Source of the DNA: Candidatus Saccharimonadota bacterium
GTDB lineage: Bacteria > Eremiobacterota > Xenobia > Xenobiales > Xenobiaceae
Direction: 5' to 3'
DNA length: 9,656 nucleotides
Assembly (NCBI GenBank): GCA_004554425.1
Contig: SFMI01000071.1
Location: 1 to 9,656, forward strand
Below, in pieces: positions 1 through 6,287 of this stretch (position 1 is the first letter of the stretch; the number at the start of each line of letters is the position of its first letter). The notes below the pieces were generated by a model. That model did no database searches. It saw nothing but the letters and a program-made list of their open reading frames with translations, and was not told the origin of the DNA. A program made the translations under genes and the position numbers.

Positions 1-911
1 CCTTTTAAGTTTCCATCTTCACCATAGCCAAAACCAGGATCGAAAAATCCAGCATAATGAGAGCGATATTCACCAGAATGAATATCATAGGCGACCATTT
101 CTACAGCTAAATCCGGCGGAACGCGCAAAAATTCCTTAGTAGATAAAATATAGAACTCGCCGCGTTTTAAAAGAACTTCTCCATTTTTAGCTTTAATAGG
201 CGCAAAGTAATTGCTCCCTTTTTGAGGGATGCCACTACATAAATCTACAGGTTCATTGCAAGGAATAGCCTTATAGCCCACAATATCTTGTTGCAAATCA
301 ATAGTTAATAACAATCCATTGTCTATAAGAGCTTGTCCGCGCTGTCCTGTACAATCATATACCAGGCCGGTCTCTTGGTGGAGCATTTCCAATTCAAAAT
401 CCAAAAGATGGTTGTCACCGCAAATTAAGCGAGCTTGATTGAGCGTATTACCTTCGCGAACTCTAATTGACCAAGAGCGCGGCGTAATCATAGCGTAAAT
501 TTTGCCATTATACCCAGGGGGAATTTTATCAAAGCGAGATACACCGTCAGCCAAAACACGCGTCCAGACATTCATGCGCCCAGTAGTGCTCTTATTGTTG
601 GCATAAGCGTGGACAGAGTTCGGCAAATTAAAGCGCTCTTCTATTTCAACAACGTAAGTACACCCTTCTTGCAACACGACAGGGTTGCTTAAATCTAAAC
701 TTTCTAGAGAGTTGTTAAGTAATAGATCGGAAACAGGCTCTCCCTGACGAGGTAAAAAAGCAGCTTCTACACGCCAGCCTCTTTTGCCCAAACGCAAATC
801 TAAACTAGCTGGTTGAATATTTCTGACAGGAACTGGTTCAGAACAAATAATGCGTTGGCTGCTTATCAGTTCTTCGATAAGTTGGCAAGGCAAAGCTCCA
901 CTCTGACGCAT
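1..911 (-). CDS. dcd: Two-domain dCTP deaminase (Dcd), 3' end outside window
   Basis: Deaminates dCTP to dUTP in the cytosol, feeding dUMP and thymidylate synthesis. The 303 visible residues start MRQSGALP and carry NIQPASLDLRLG (residues 31-42), NKSTTGRMNVWTRV (106-119), an IPPGYNGKIY segment (130-139) and, near the cut end, HSGEYRSHYAGFFDPGFGYG (278-297). This is the double dUTPase-fold architecture of the long (about 360 aa) Dcd family best known from Alphaproteobacteria, not the 170-190 aa single-domain enzyme. The start is ATG at 911, preceded by AGGAG at 923-927 with a rather long 11-nt spacer; no in-frame alternative lies upstream. The first domain has GKIYAMI where a catalytic Glu would be expected, so activity probably resides in the second domain, whose corresponding segment is beyond the window. 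It is the last gene seen in the ecfT-truA group, 170 nt after the preceding gene. Family assignment is from recalled motifs, not a search. Confidence 0.85.
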   Translation of the reverse strand, partial: MRQSGALPCQLIEELISSQRIICSEPVPVRNIQPASLDLRLGKRGWRVEAAFLPRQGEPVSDLLLNNSLESLDLSNPVVLQEGCTYVVEIEERFNLPNSVHAYANNKSTTGRMNVWTRVLADGVSRFDKIPPGYNGKIYAMITPRSWSIRVREGNTLNQARLICGDNHLLDFELEMLHQETGLVYDCTGQRGQALIDNGLLLTIDLQQDIVGYKAIPCNEPVDLCSGIPQKGSNYFAPIKAKNGEVLLKRGEFYILSTKEFLRVPPDLAVEMVAYDIHSGEYRSHYAGFFDPGFGYGEDGNLK

Positions 912-1002
912 TTTAGGTAAATCTCCTTTTTTATTTTGCTAGGTTTATTCCGCCCCAGCGGTGACAGCAAGTATGACCCTACTTTATTTAACTCCGCTTA
1001 TC

Positions 1003-1038
1003 AAAGAGGCCCGAACAAAAATATATGCTCGGGCCCCT
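1003..1038 (-). terminator. GC-rich stem-loop between the duplicated gene and dcd
   Basis: On the minus strand AGGGGCCCGA (1038-1029) pairs with UCGGGCCUCU (1014-1005) over 10 bp, including one G-U pair, around a 14-nt loop. The stem is strong but only a short U run follows (UUU ending at 1003, then G), so this is an imperfect intrinsic terminator or an mRNA processing or stability hairpin. It is the only clear structure in the 170-base gap 912-1081. I see no convincing promoter for dcd in this gap. Confidence 0.4.
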
Positions 1039-1081
1039 AAGTTATCATTACAGGCAAATACTATAGCCAAAAAATTAAACT

Positions 1082-1648
1082 TTATTTCTGTGCAGATTTC
1101 TGACGCCAGCGGCAATACTCAAGATCGGTGTCAATATATTCTACAGCAGCTTCGATAACCGCTTCTGTTTTTATATCATTATGACTGATAATGCCCATAG
1201 CAAAGAGAGCAGAGATGTCCTGATTGTCGTTATTTTCTTCCACAAAGCGCTGATAATCAGCATACATAGCCTTCAATATTTCGCGTTCTGCTTCTGGAGC
1301 AGCCTTCATAGCTAATCCCAATTTGTCGGCAGCAGCGCTCAATTTAGCTTCAAATTCGGCTTCCATGCCGCATACGGATTTCTGACGCCAGCGGCAATAT
1401 TCCAAATCGGTATCGATATACTCTACGGCAGCCTTAATGACATCTTCAGTTTTTATGTCATTGTTACTAATAATGCCCATGGCAAAGAGAGCGGAGACAT
1501 CCTGCTTATCAGAATTTTCGTCTACAAAGCGCTGATAATCGGCATACATGCTTTTTAAAATCTCACGTTCAGCCTCAGGAGCAGCTTTCATAGCTAGACC
1601 TAATTTATCAGCAGCGGCGCTTAATTTGGCTTCAAATTCATTTTCCAT
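1082..1648 (-). CDS. Hypothetical 188-aa protein of two 94-aa tandem copies
   Basis: I do not recognise this family. The protein consists of two head-to-tail 94-residue units, residues 1-94 and 95-188, identical at 82 of 94 positions. Each unit starts M-E-x-E-F-E-A-K-L, continues through predicted helices (SAAADKLGLAMKAAPEAERE, then LKxMYADYQRFV), has LFAMGIISxNDIKTE in the middle, and ends EYIDTDLEYCRWRQKS. It is charged and helical with no signal peptide or membrane segment, so probably cytosolic. The start is ATG at 1648 with GGAGG at 1656-1660, 7 nt upstream; an in-frame extension to 1669 would absorb that ribosome site and is rejected. It lies 57 nt after truA and probably belongs to the ecfT-truA transcript. 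The single Cys in each WRQKS-proximal motif (EYCRW) is kept in both units. Confidence 0.85.
   Translation of the reverse strand: MENEFEAKLSAAADKLGLAMKAAPEAEREILKSMYADYQRFVDENSDKQDVSALFAMGIISNNDIKTEDVIKAAVEYIDTDLEYCRWRQKSVCGMEAEFEAKLSAAADKLGLAMKAAPEAEREILKAMYADYQRFVEENNDNQDISALFAMGIISHNDIKTEAVIEAAVEYIDTDLEYCRWRQKSAQK
1085..1648 (-). repeat. In-frame 282-bp tandem duplication (two units)
   Basis: Unit 1 occupies 1367-1648 and unit 2 occupies 1085-1366, each 94 codons. Both begin at a methionine codon and end with the same SxxC/Q-type tail. The DNA copies differ at many silent positions while the protein is mostly kept, which points to an old duplication held by selection on the protein rather than a recent copying error. 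Some stretches, such as ttctgacgccagcggcaata near the end of each unit, remain identical in DNA. Confidence 0.95.
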
Positions 1649-1705
1649 AGCAGGGCCTCCTACAAACAATAATTTATCCGAGGGGATGTTGACTTTCCAA
1701 AGTTT

Positions 1706-2524
1706 CTAAGTATTATCGCTGCGATCCTGCGCATAGCTGACAGATTTAAGGTACAAGCCACCTGGATGAGCCGGAGGGGCACAATAACGTGGATCAGCTT
1801 TTTCCAATATCTCTTTGATTTTTTCCGGCTTCCACTGCCCAATACCGACTTTAATAAGCGAGCCACAGATCATGCGTACCATGCGACGCAAAAAAGCGTT
1901 AGCCTCTATGTGCATAACTATCAAAGGCCCAATTTCGGAGAAAGGGCCTGGCCCACTTACGGTTGTTTCGGTAAACGTTATTTTGTTCATCCGCCTAATT
2001 GTAGGGTCTCCCTTAGGGACTTGAGAGCCAAAAGTAGCAAAATCATGGCTGCCAATAAGATATTGTGCCGCTTGGCGCATAAGTTCTAAATTTAGTTTTT
2101 GCTTAACATAAAGAATACGATCTCTAAAGAATGGATCTACAGCAGAATTGTCTTTTATGAGATATTCATACTCTCGCGCTCTAGCTGTAAAGCGAGCATG
2201 AAAATAGTCAGGTTCTTTGCTTATACTGAGTACTTTAATCGTATCAGGCAATAGAGAATTTAAAGCATTAAAAAGTACTTGTTCAGAACGATCCACATCA
2301 GTGCGAAAAGAGAACACTTGCCCTAAAGCGTGCACACCAGCATCGGTACGGCCAGCGACTCTAATAGAAATAGGTCGGGCAAAAACAAAAAGTAATTTTT
2401 CTTCTAAAGCGTCCTGAATAGTAGGTAATTCTTTGGCATTAGCCTGACTTTGAAAGCCAGCAAAAGCTGTACCGTCGTAAGCAATAGTAACTTTATATAC
2501 GATATTTCCGCAATTTTCTTCCAT
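1706..2524 (-). CDS. truA: tRNA pseudouridine(38-40) synthase TruA
   Basis: Converts uridines 38, 39 and 40 of the anticodon stem-loop of many tRNAs to pseudouridine. The 272-residue length fits the family. The sequence shows the N-terminal YDGTAFAGFQSQ block (16-27), the catalytic motif AGRTDAGVHALGQVFSF (57-73) with the nucleophile Asp61, and later family blocks AREYEYLI, GSHDFATF and the conserved FLRRMVRMICGSLIKVG segment. The ATG at 2524 overlaps the ecfT stop codon by one base (TAATG), so translation is probably coupled to ecfT; only a weak GGAATTT lies upstream. ecfT-truA adjacency is the standard Firmicutes arrangement. Confident identification. Confidence 0.97.
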   Translation of the reverse strand: MEENCGNIVYKVTIAYDGTAFAGFQSQANAKELPTIQDALEEKLLFVFARPISIRVAGRTDAGVHALGQVFSFRTDVDRSEQVLFNALNSLLPDTIKVLSISKEPDYFHARFTARAREYEYLIKDNSAVDPFFRDRILYVKQKLNLELMRQAAQYLIGSHDFATFGSQVPKGDPTIRRMNKITFTETTVSGPGPFSEIGPLIVMHIEANAFLRRMVRMICGSLIKVGIGQWKPEKIKEILEKADPRYCAPPAHPGGLYLKSVSYAQDRSDNT

Positions 2525-3330
2525 TAAAGTACAAATTCCAATGCTTTAAGCAAAATAAAAAAAATAATTACGGCCACGATAGCCACAGCATCATTAAAAC
2601 CGAAATTTAATTCACGCAAACGTGTGCGCCCCTGTCCTCCTCTGTAGCAACGAGCTTCCATAGCCCAAGCCAGATCTTCGGCATGGCGGAAGGCGCTTAC
2701 AAACAGCGGAATCATTATGGGCATAATTGAGCGCAGCCTTTGCATAATATTGCCCCGATCCAAAGCTGCTCCTCTAGCCAGTTGCACTTTAACTATAGTT
2801 TCTGTTTCTTGAGCTAAAGTAGGCACAAAGCGCAAAGCAATAGTAGAAACCATCGCCAATTCGTGCGCAGGAACTCCTAAACGGCACCAAGGTGAAAGCA
2901 ACTTTTCCATACCATCAGTAAGCAATATAGGAGATGTGGTCAATGATAAAAGAGAAGTAAGCAATACCAAGAGGAGCAAACGCAACCCAATGGCGGTACC
3001 GCGCTCAAGACCTTCATAAGTAATGTTCCAGCCTCCCCAAGAGCAAATAGACTCCCCTGGAACTAAAAACATATTGAAAACGAGAGAAAAAAAAGCAAAA
3101 AGCCAAACAAAACGCAATCCGCGCAACATAAAACCAGCCTTAAGATCAGCTATTACTCCCAGTAGAAAAGCGGCTATGCCGGCAGCTAAAATTTCGAGTG
3201 GACTGTCAAGCAAAAAAATAGCTATCATAGCTAAGCCGACTATGCTCAATTTTGTTCTTGGATCCAATTTGTGCAAAAAGCTATCTCCCGGCACATATTG
3301 TCCTAAAGTCAAATTGCTGAGAATTTTAAT
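2524..3330 (-). CDS. ecfT: Energy-coupling factor transporter transmembrane protein EcfT
   Basis: Membrane scaffold of an ECF-type ABC importer; it links the two ATPases to interchangeable substrate-binding S components for vitamins or metals. It starts with the family block TLGQYVPGDSFLHKLDPRTK, has several hydrophobic segments in its N-terminal half (for example LSIVGLAMIAIFLL and FVWLFAFFSLVFNMFLV) and a C-terminal one (AVAIVAVIIFFILL). It carries the two coupling-helix Ala-Arg motifs, VQLARGA and MEARCYRGG, which contact EcfA. An ordinary start, TTG at 3312, has no ribosome site in front of it. An ATT codon at 3330, six nt after AGGAGAGG (3337-3344), gives MKILSNLTLGQY, which looks like a typical EcfT N-terminus, so I place the start there with caution. 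Length is 268 aa from ATT, 262 from TTG. It is separated from its partner ATPase gene by more than 5 kb. Confidence 0.93.
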   Translation of the reverse strand: MKILSNLTLGQYVPGDSFLHKLDPRTKLSIVGLAMIAIFLLDSPLEILAAGIAAFLLGVIADLKAGFMLRGLRFVWLFAFFSLVFNMFLVPGESICSWGGWNITYEGLERGTAIGLRLLLLVLLTSLLSLTTSPILLTDGMEKLLSPWCRLGVPAHELAMVSTIALRFVPTLAQETETIVKVQLARGAALDRGNIMQRLRSIMPIMIPLFVSAFRHAEDLAWAMEARCYRGGQGRTRLRELNFGFNDAVAIVAVIIFFILLKALEFVL

Positions 3331-3426
3331 GTCACACCTCTCCTAAAAAGCAGCCTCAAACCTAAGTTGCACGAGCAAAAAATGGCCTTCCGTGTTCTTA
3401 CTAAACACAAACGAACAAATTGCACA

Positions 3427-4248
3427 CTACATTTTGGCTAATTGCTGGCTCTTCTTGTAGCAAGCTTCGGCAGCTTCATCGATAAGAGCTCGAAAAGCAC
3501 CTTTTTCCAAGCTGCTCACAGCTGCTGCCGTAGTTCCACCAGGCGTAGTTACTTTATAGCGTAGTTCATTAAATGATTCTTGGCTTTCTGCCGCCAAATT
3601 GGCTGCTCCGCGTACCATCCCCAATGTTAATTTGGCTGCTTGCTGGCGAGTTAATCCCAAACGAACTCCGGCATCAGTTAAAGCTTCCATAAAAAGATAT
3701 TGGTAAGCTGGGCCAGATCCGGAAATAGCAGTGCCGACATCAATCAGATGATCGTTAGCCACATAAATAGCTTCACCAATGGCATTCAAAACTTGTTCAG
3801 CTTCATGTCTGCCAATTTCATCAAGTTCAGCCGGAGCAGTCCAAACGGTAGCAGCTTGAGAAATTTGGGCAGCCAAATTGGGCATGGCCCGCACTATACG
3901 TTTATGGTTAAACATATCTATAAGTTGGCCTGAAGTTACTCCAGCAGCAATGCTGAGGATCAGCTGTTCCTTACTTAATTTGCCAGCCAGCATTTCAGCC
4001 ACTATAGGCACAACGTGTGGCTTAACAGCCAAAACAATCAATTTGCTGCTTAAGGCAGCCCGAAGAGCATCATTGCACACTTCAACTTTATAAGTGTTTT
4101 TTATTTTTTCTCCGATTTTGTCATTGGCTTCAACGACAATTAAATCATTGGAGTCAAAAGTGCCTTTATGCAAAAGCGATTTAAGAATCGCTTCTCCCAT
4201 TTTGCCACACCCTATAACACAAGCTTTAAAAGTAAAAATTCCTTCCAT
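3427..4248 (-). CDS. proC: Pyrroline-5-carboxylate reductase ProC
   Basis: Catalyses the last step of proline synthesis, NAD(P)H-dependent reduction of 1-pyrroline-5-carboxylate, in the cytosol. The 273-residue product has the Rossmann motif VIGCGKMGEA (11-20; Gly13, Gly15, Gly18), the AVKPHVV block (74-80), RAMPN (120-124), the family signature SGSGPAYQYLFMEALTDAG (176-194) and TTPGGTT (234-240). The start is ATG at 4248, with GGGG at 4257-4260 eight nt upstream. An in-frame GTG at 4302 would add 18 unlikely residues (EADCFFCLPFF...) and is rejected. The gene is preceded by a structured leader with a terminator-like hairpin, and ecfT follows 96 nt later. Length and motifs are normal for the family. 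Confidence 0.96.
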   Translation of the reverse strand: MEGIFTFKACVIGCGKMGEAILKSLLHKGTFDSNDLIVVEANDKIGEKIKNTYKVEVCNDALRAALSSKLIVLAVKPHVVPIVAEMLAGKLSKEQLILSIAAGVTSGQLIDMFNHKRIVRAMPNLAAQISQAATVWTAPAELDEIGRHEAEQVLNAIGEAIYVANDHLIDVGTAISGSGPAYQYLFMEALTDAGVRLGLTRQQAAKLTLGMVRGAANLAAESQESFNELRYKVTTPGGTTAAAVSSLEKGAFRALIDEAAEACYKKSQQLAKM

Positions 4249-4266
4249 AGCAAAAACCCCATTTAC

Positions 4267-4297
4267 AAAAAAAGGCAAACAAAAAAAGCAGTCTGCC
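4267..4297 (-). terminator. Terminator-like hairpin in the proC leader (possible attenuator)
   Basis: On the minus strand GGCAGAC (4297-4291) pairs with GUUUGCC (4280-4274) over 7 bp with one G-U pair and a 9-nt loop, and is followed directly by seven U (4273-4267). It ends 18 nt before the proC ATG. A complete terminator for the upstream gene already lies at 4386-4437, so this second one is well placed to act as an attenuator of proC. An upstream hairpin with CACGGAA (4338-4332) and UUCCGUG (4310-4304) arms lies in the same leader. No riboswitch or T-box signature was recognised. Confidence 0.5.
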
Positions 4298-4385
4298 TCC
4301 ACTCACGGAATAGACCTTCCCCCACAAGCGCTTCCGTGTTTAGTGACTTCCTGCTGCAAACCTGCCAAGCAAATCGACAAGCAAT

Positions 4386-4437
4386 AAAAAAAGAACCTCA
4401 GCTGAGGCAGAGCATAACTTTCTGCCACTGAGGTTCT
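4386..4437 (-). terminator. Intrinsic terminator after the RTX-like gene
   Basis: A 10-bp arm, AGAACCTCAG at 4392-4401, matches CTGAGGTTCT at 4428-4437. The internal GCAG/CTGC segments can extend the structure. On the minus strand it is followed by a run of seven U (4392-4386). It lies about 78 nt after the stop codon of the 512-aa gene. The 4438-4514 stretch between stop codon and stem holds nothing else I can support. Confidence 0.85.
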
Positions 4438-4514
4438 CCTTTGTACAGCTACCAGTTAGGCAACAAGCTTTTCATACTGGAAACGCAGTTGCAAACTGAT
4501 ACGTTGCACACTAC

Positions 4515-6053
4515 TTATCTTATGGTTCCATCGAGATACTGAATCTGGGCGTCTTGATAGCCACCGAGGTTGTTGGAGAAGAAACTAGAGTAGTCGTAAG
4601 TAGGCATATACATTTGCTGGCTCTGCTGCATTTGCATCATGGCATAGATAGCCTGAGCATTCTGATAATCGTTAGCAGTCATCTGAGCAATAGAAGCAGC
4701 GGTAGAAAGGGCTCCACCACCGGTATAACCACTCTGCACACCGCCGAAGCTACCATAGTTGCCATAGGCCTGATTCATTTGAGCCATAGCATCTTTGAAC
4801 TCGAATAAACCGGCAGGGACGGCCTGGAACTCGCCGCCATAATTAGCTGCGGAGAAGATGGCTTCACCATTTTGGCCCTGGACGCTAAACTCGTTAATAT
4901 TATCAACGGTCACAGTAGTACCGCCATCGCCTTGCTTATAGAGGATGTTGCCCTCTTTATCGACTACGGTAACGTTGTCTTCAGGTTTTACCTGGAGAGT
5001 AAAGCGATCGTTGCCTTTGCCGCCATTGATATTGACTTTGTCTTTGCCTTCGTCTACGACGTATCTAATCTTATCGTTACCTTCGCCAGCGTTGATATTT
5101 ACGCGATCGTTACCTTTGCCGCCGGTAGCGAGAATTTCATCATTGCCTTTACCGCCGTTGATAGCCATGAAGTCGTCGCCGGAACCGCCGTCAGCTACGA
5201 TGCGATCATTGCCTTCGCCACCGTTTACAAAAATGCGATCCTTGCCAGAGCCGCCATCAGCTACCACAAAGTCGTTGCCTTTGCCACCGTTAATAGCTAT
5301 AGTGTCTTTACCAGTACCACCGTTAACACGAATAGCATCGTTGCCCTCGCCACCATTGACACGGACGTTGTCTTTACCGGCTCCACCATTGACGAGCACC
5401 TGATCGTGACCTTTGCCGCCATTGACGCGAACTGTATCGTTGCCAACGCCACCATTAACGTTGATGCGATCGTTACCGCCACCGCCATAAGCGCGGAGAG
5501 TATCGTTGCCTAATCCGCCGTTCATATTGATAGCATCATTTTTGCTAGTGCCGAAGCGAGTAGCGGTGTCTCCCCAGATACCGCCATTATAATTGACGAT
5601 CTTGCCACCTACACCGAGTCCATCCTGAATTAAAGAATAGTTAACTCGGCCACCTAAGCCACCAATTAAACCGCTGTTGGCGTTAGCAAAACTATTAAGA
5701 GTTTCGTTATTGGAGCCAACGCTGCCACCGATCTTAGAGCCGATCATAGCGCCGATGCCAGCACCGATAGGGCCACCCAAAGCAGCTCCGACTACACCGC
5801 CGGCTACACTGCCGCCAACCTTACCACCTTTTTCGGTAGAGAAAACTTTTTCAGCGCCTTTAGCAGCAGCGACACCAGCACCGGCACCGACTACAGCACC
5901 AATCGGGCCTCCTACGCAGAAACCAGCTACACCACCGATAATACCGCCGGCAATCTTACCGAATAATGATTTCTTTTCTTGTTGCTCTTGAACTTTCTGC
6001 TGCTGAGTAGCAATCACTTGAGCGACAGACGCTGCAGTACTTAAAGCTCCCAT
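4515..6053 (-). CDS. Glycine-zipper protein with RTX-like 11-residue repeat array
   Basis: The 512-aa product has no named family that I can assign as a whole. Residues 1-30 form a polar, Gln-rich N-terminus (MGALSTAASVAQ...). Residues 31-113 form a double glycine zipper rich in GxxxG, with GFCVGGPIGAVVGAGAG at 44-60 and the hinge EKVFSTEKGG at 68-77. Residues 178-353 hold sixteen in-register 11-residue units of pattern xGGxGNDx(V/I)x(V/I), preceded by about three degenerate units from residue 145. Residues 354-446 are a non-repetitive region (VTVVDKEGNI..., VDNINEFSVQG). Residues 447-512 are a Gln/Met/Tyr-rich tail that begins GALSTAASIAQM, echoing the N-terminus. GGxGxD is the calcium-binding loop of RTX proteins, so calcium-dependent folding outside the cell is likely by analogy. 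There is no Sec signal; export would need a type I or similar system not seen here. Cys46 is the only cysteine. ATG at 6053 has GGAGG at 6060-6064. Confidence 0.9.
   Translation of the reverse strand: MGALSTAASVAQVIATQQQKVQEQQEKKSLFGKIAGGIIGGVAGFCVGGPIGAVVGAGAGVAAAKGAEKVFSTEKGGKVGGSVAGGVVGAALGGPIGAGIGAMIGSKIGGSVGSNNETLNSFANANSGLIGGLGGRVNYSLIQDGLGVGGKIVNYNGGIWGDTATRFGTSKNDAINMNGGLGNDTLRAYGGGGNDRINVNGGVGNDTVRVNGGKGHDQVLVNGGAGKDNVRVNGGEGNDAIRVNGGTGKDTIAINGGKGNDFVVADGGSGKDRIFVNGGEGNDRIVADGGSGDDFMAINGGKGNDEILATGGKGNDRVNINAGEGNDKIRYVVDEGKDKVNINGGKGNDRFTLQVKPEDNVTVVDKEGNILYKQGDGGTTVTVDNINEFSVQGQNGEAIFSAANYGGEFQAVPAGLFEFKDAMAQMNQAYGNYGSFGGVQSGYTGGGALSTAASIAQMTANDYQNAQAIYAMMQMQQSQQMYMPTYDYSSFFSNNLGGYQDAQIQYLDGTIR
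4995..5621 (-). repeat. 33-bp coding repeat array (11-residue RTX-like units)
   Basis: Sixteen consecutive 33-nt units (4995-5522, residues 178-353) encode x-G-G-x-G-(N/K/D/H)-D-x-hydrophobic-x-hydrophobic. The last units are looser (NAGEGNDKIRY, then VVDEGKDKVNI) but stay in register. Three degenerate units (GLGVGGKIVNY, NGGIWGDTATR, FGTSKNDAINM) extend the array to 5621. The unit is two residues longer than the canonical RTX nonapeptide GGxGxDxUx, with the extra residues in the strand part. Units differ widely at silent sites, so this is not a recent slippage expansion. Confidence 0.95.
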
Positions 6054-6067
6054 GGTATACCTCCGAT

Positions 6068-6098
6068 TTTCGATTCCGTTACGTTAGCTGAACCGAAA
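6068..6098 (-). promoter_or_regulatory. 5'-UTR hairpin before the RTX-like gene
   Basis: The mRNA UUUCGGUUC (6098-6090) pairs with GAAUCGAAA (6076-6068), 9 bp with one G-U pair and a 13-nt loop. The stem ends 3 nt before the GGAGG ribosome site at 6060-6064. It is one of four equivalent hairpins in this window, all starting UUUCGG and all directly before the ribosome site of a glycine-zipper gene. Confidence 0.7.
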
Positions 6099-6123
6099 TT
6101 TTATTTTATTTTTATCTACACCC

Positions 6124-6151
6124 TTTATCACACACTTTAAGCAAAAGTAAA
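6124..6151 (-). promoter_or_regulatory. Promoter of the RTX-like gene
   Basis: The minus strand has a -35-like TTTACT (6151-6146), a 16-nt spacer and a -10-like GATAAA (6129-6124) preceded by TGT (extended -10). The -10 is 71 nt upstream of the ATG. The 39-nt segment 6114-6152 matches 7165-7203 upstream of the 272-aa gene with a single difference, and the same layout occurs before all four paralogues. Confidence 0.65.
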
Positions 6152-6207
6152 GGCTGTTTAATAGTAAAAAAACACTTATTTTTCATTTATGAATTGCCAA
6201 ATTAGCT

Positions 6208-6250
6208 AAAAAAAATAGCCCCCTTTCGAACATATACCGAAAGGGGGCTA
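6208..6250 (-). terminator. Intrinsic terminator after the 272-aa glycine-zipper gene
   Basis: A perfect 13-bp stem (TAGCCCCCTTTCG at 6216-6228 with CGAAAGGGGGCTA at 6238-6250) and a 9-nt loop are followed on the minus strand by eight U (6215-6208). It is the strongest terminator in the window and separates this gene from the promoter of the next one at 6151. Confidence 0.95.
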
Positions 6251-6287
6251 CACGTAGACCTCACGGTCTAGATGAGTGAACTAATAT

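Noticed and set aside
1660..1866. Minus-strand 68-codon open frame overlapping the end of truA
   Set aside because: It lies in another frame of truA, has no ribosome site and no recognisable product.
4249..4302. Longer proC starting at GTG 4302
   Set aside because: It would add 18 residues absent from the family, translated from the attenuator stem; ATG 4248 gives a normal length and a usable GGGG ribosome site.
4451..4479. CCAGT...ACTGG inverted repeat and an 8-codon frame MKSLLPNW in the 3' region of the RTX-like gene
   Set aside because: The stem is only 5 bp with a large loop, and the tiny frame has no ribosome site.
3420..4514. Identical 11-bp TTGCACACTAC at 3420-3430 and 4504-4514, flanking proC, like target-site duplications
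   Set aside because: Several 11-bp matches are expected by chance in a window this size, and no transposase, inverted ends or integrase accompany them.
4872..5513. Long plus-strand open frame of 213 codons antisense to the repeat array (and others at 4945-5403, 5677-5991, 6766-7032, 7478-7801)
   Set aside because: The 33-nt period is a multiple of three, so stop-free frames arise in several registers; glycine-rich coding also gives Pro/Ala-rich antisense frames. No ribosome sites or family motifs were seen.
4995..5522. Regular 33-bp repeats that could be taken for a CRISPR array
   Set aside because: There are no spacers; repeats are contiguous, degenerate at silent sites and encode an in-frame RTX-like motif.
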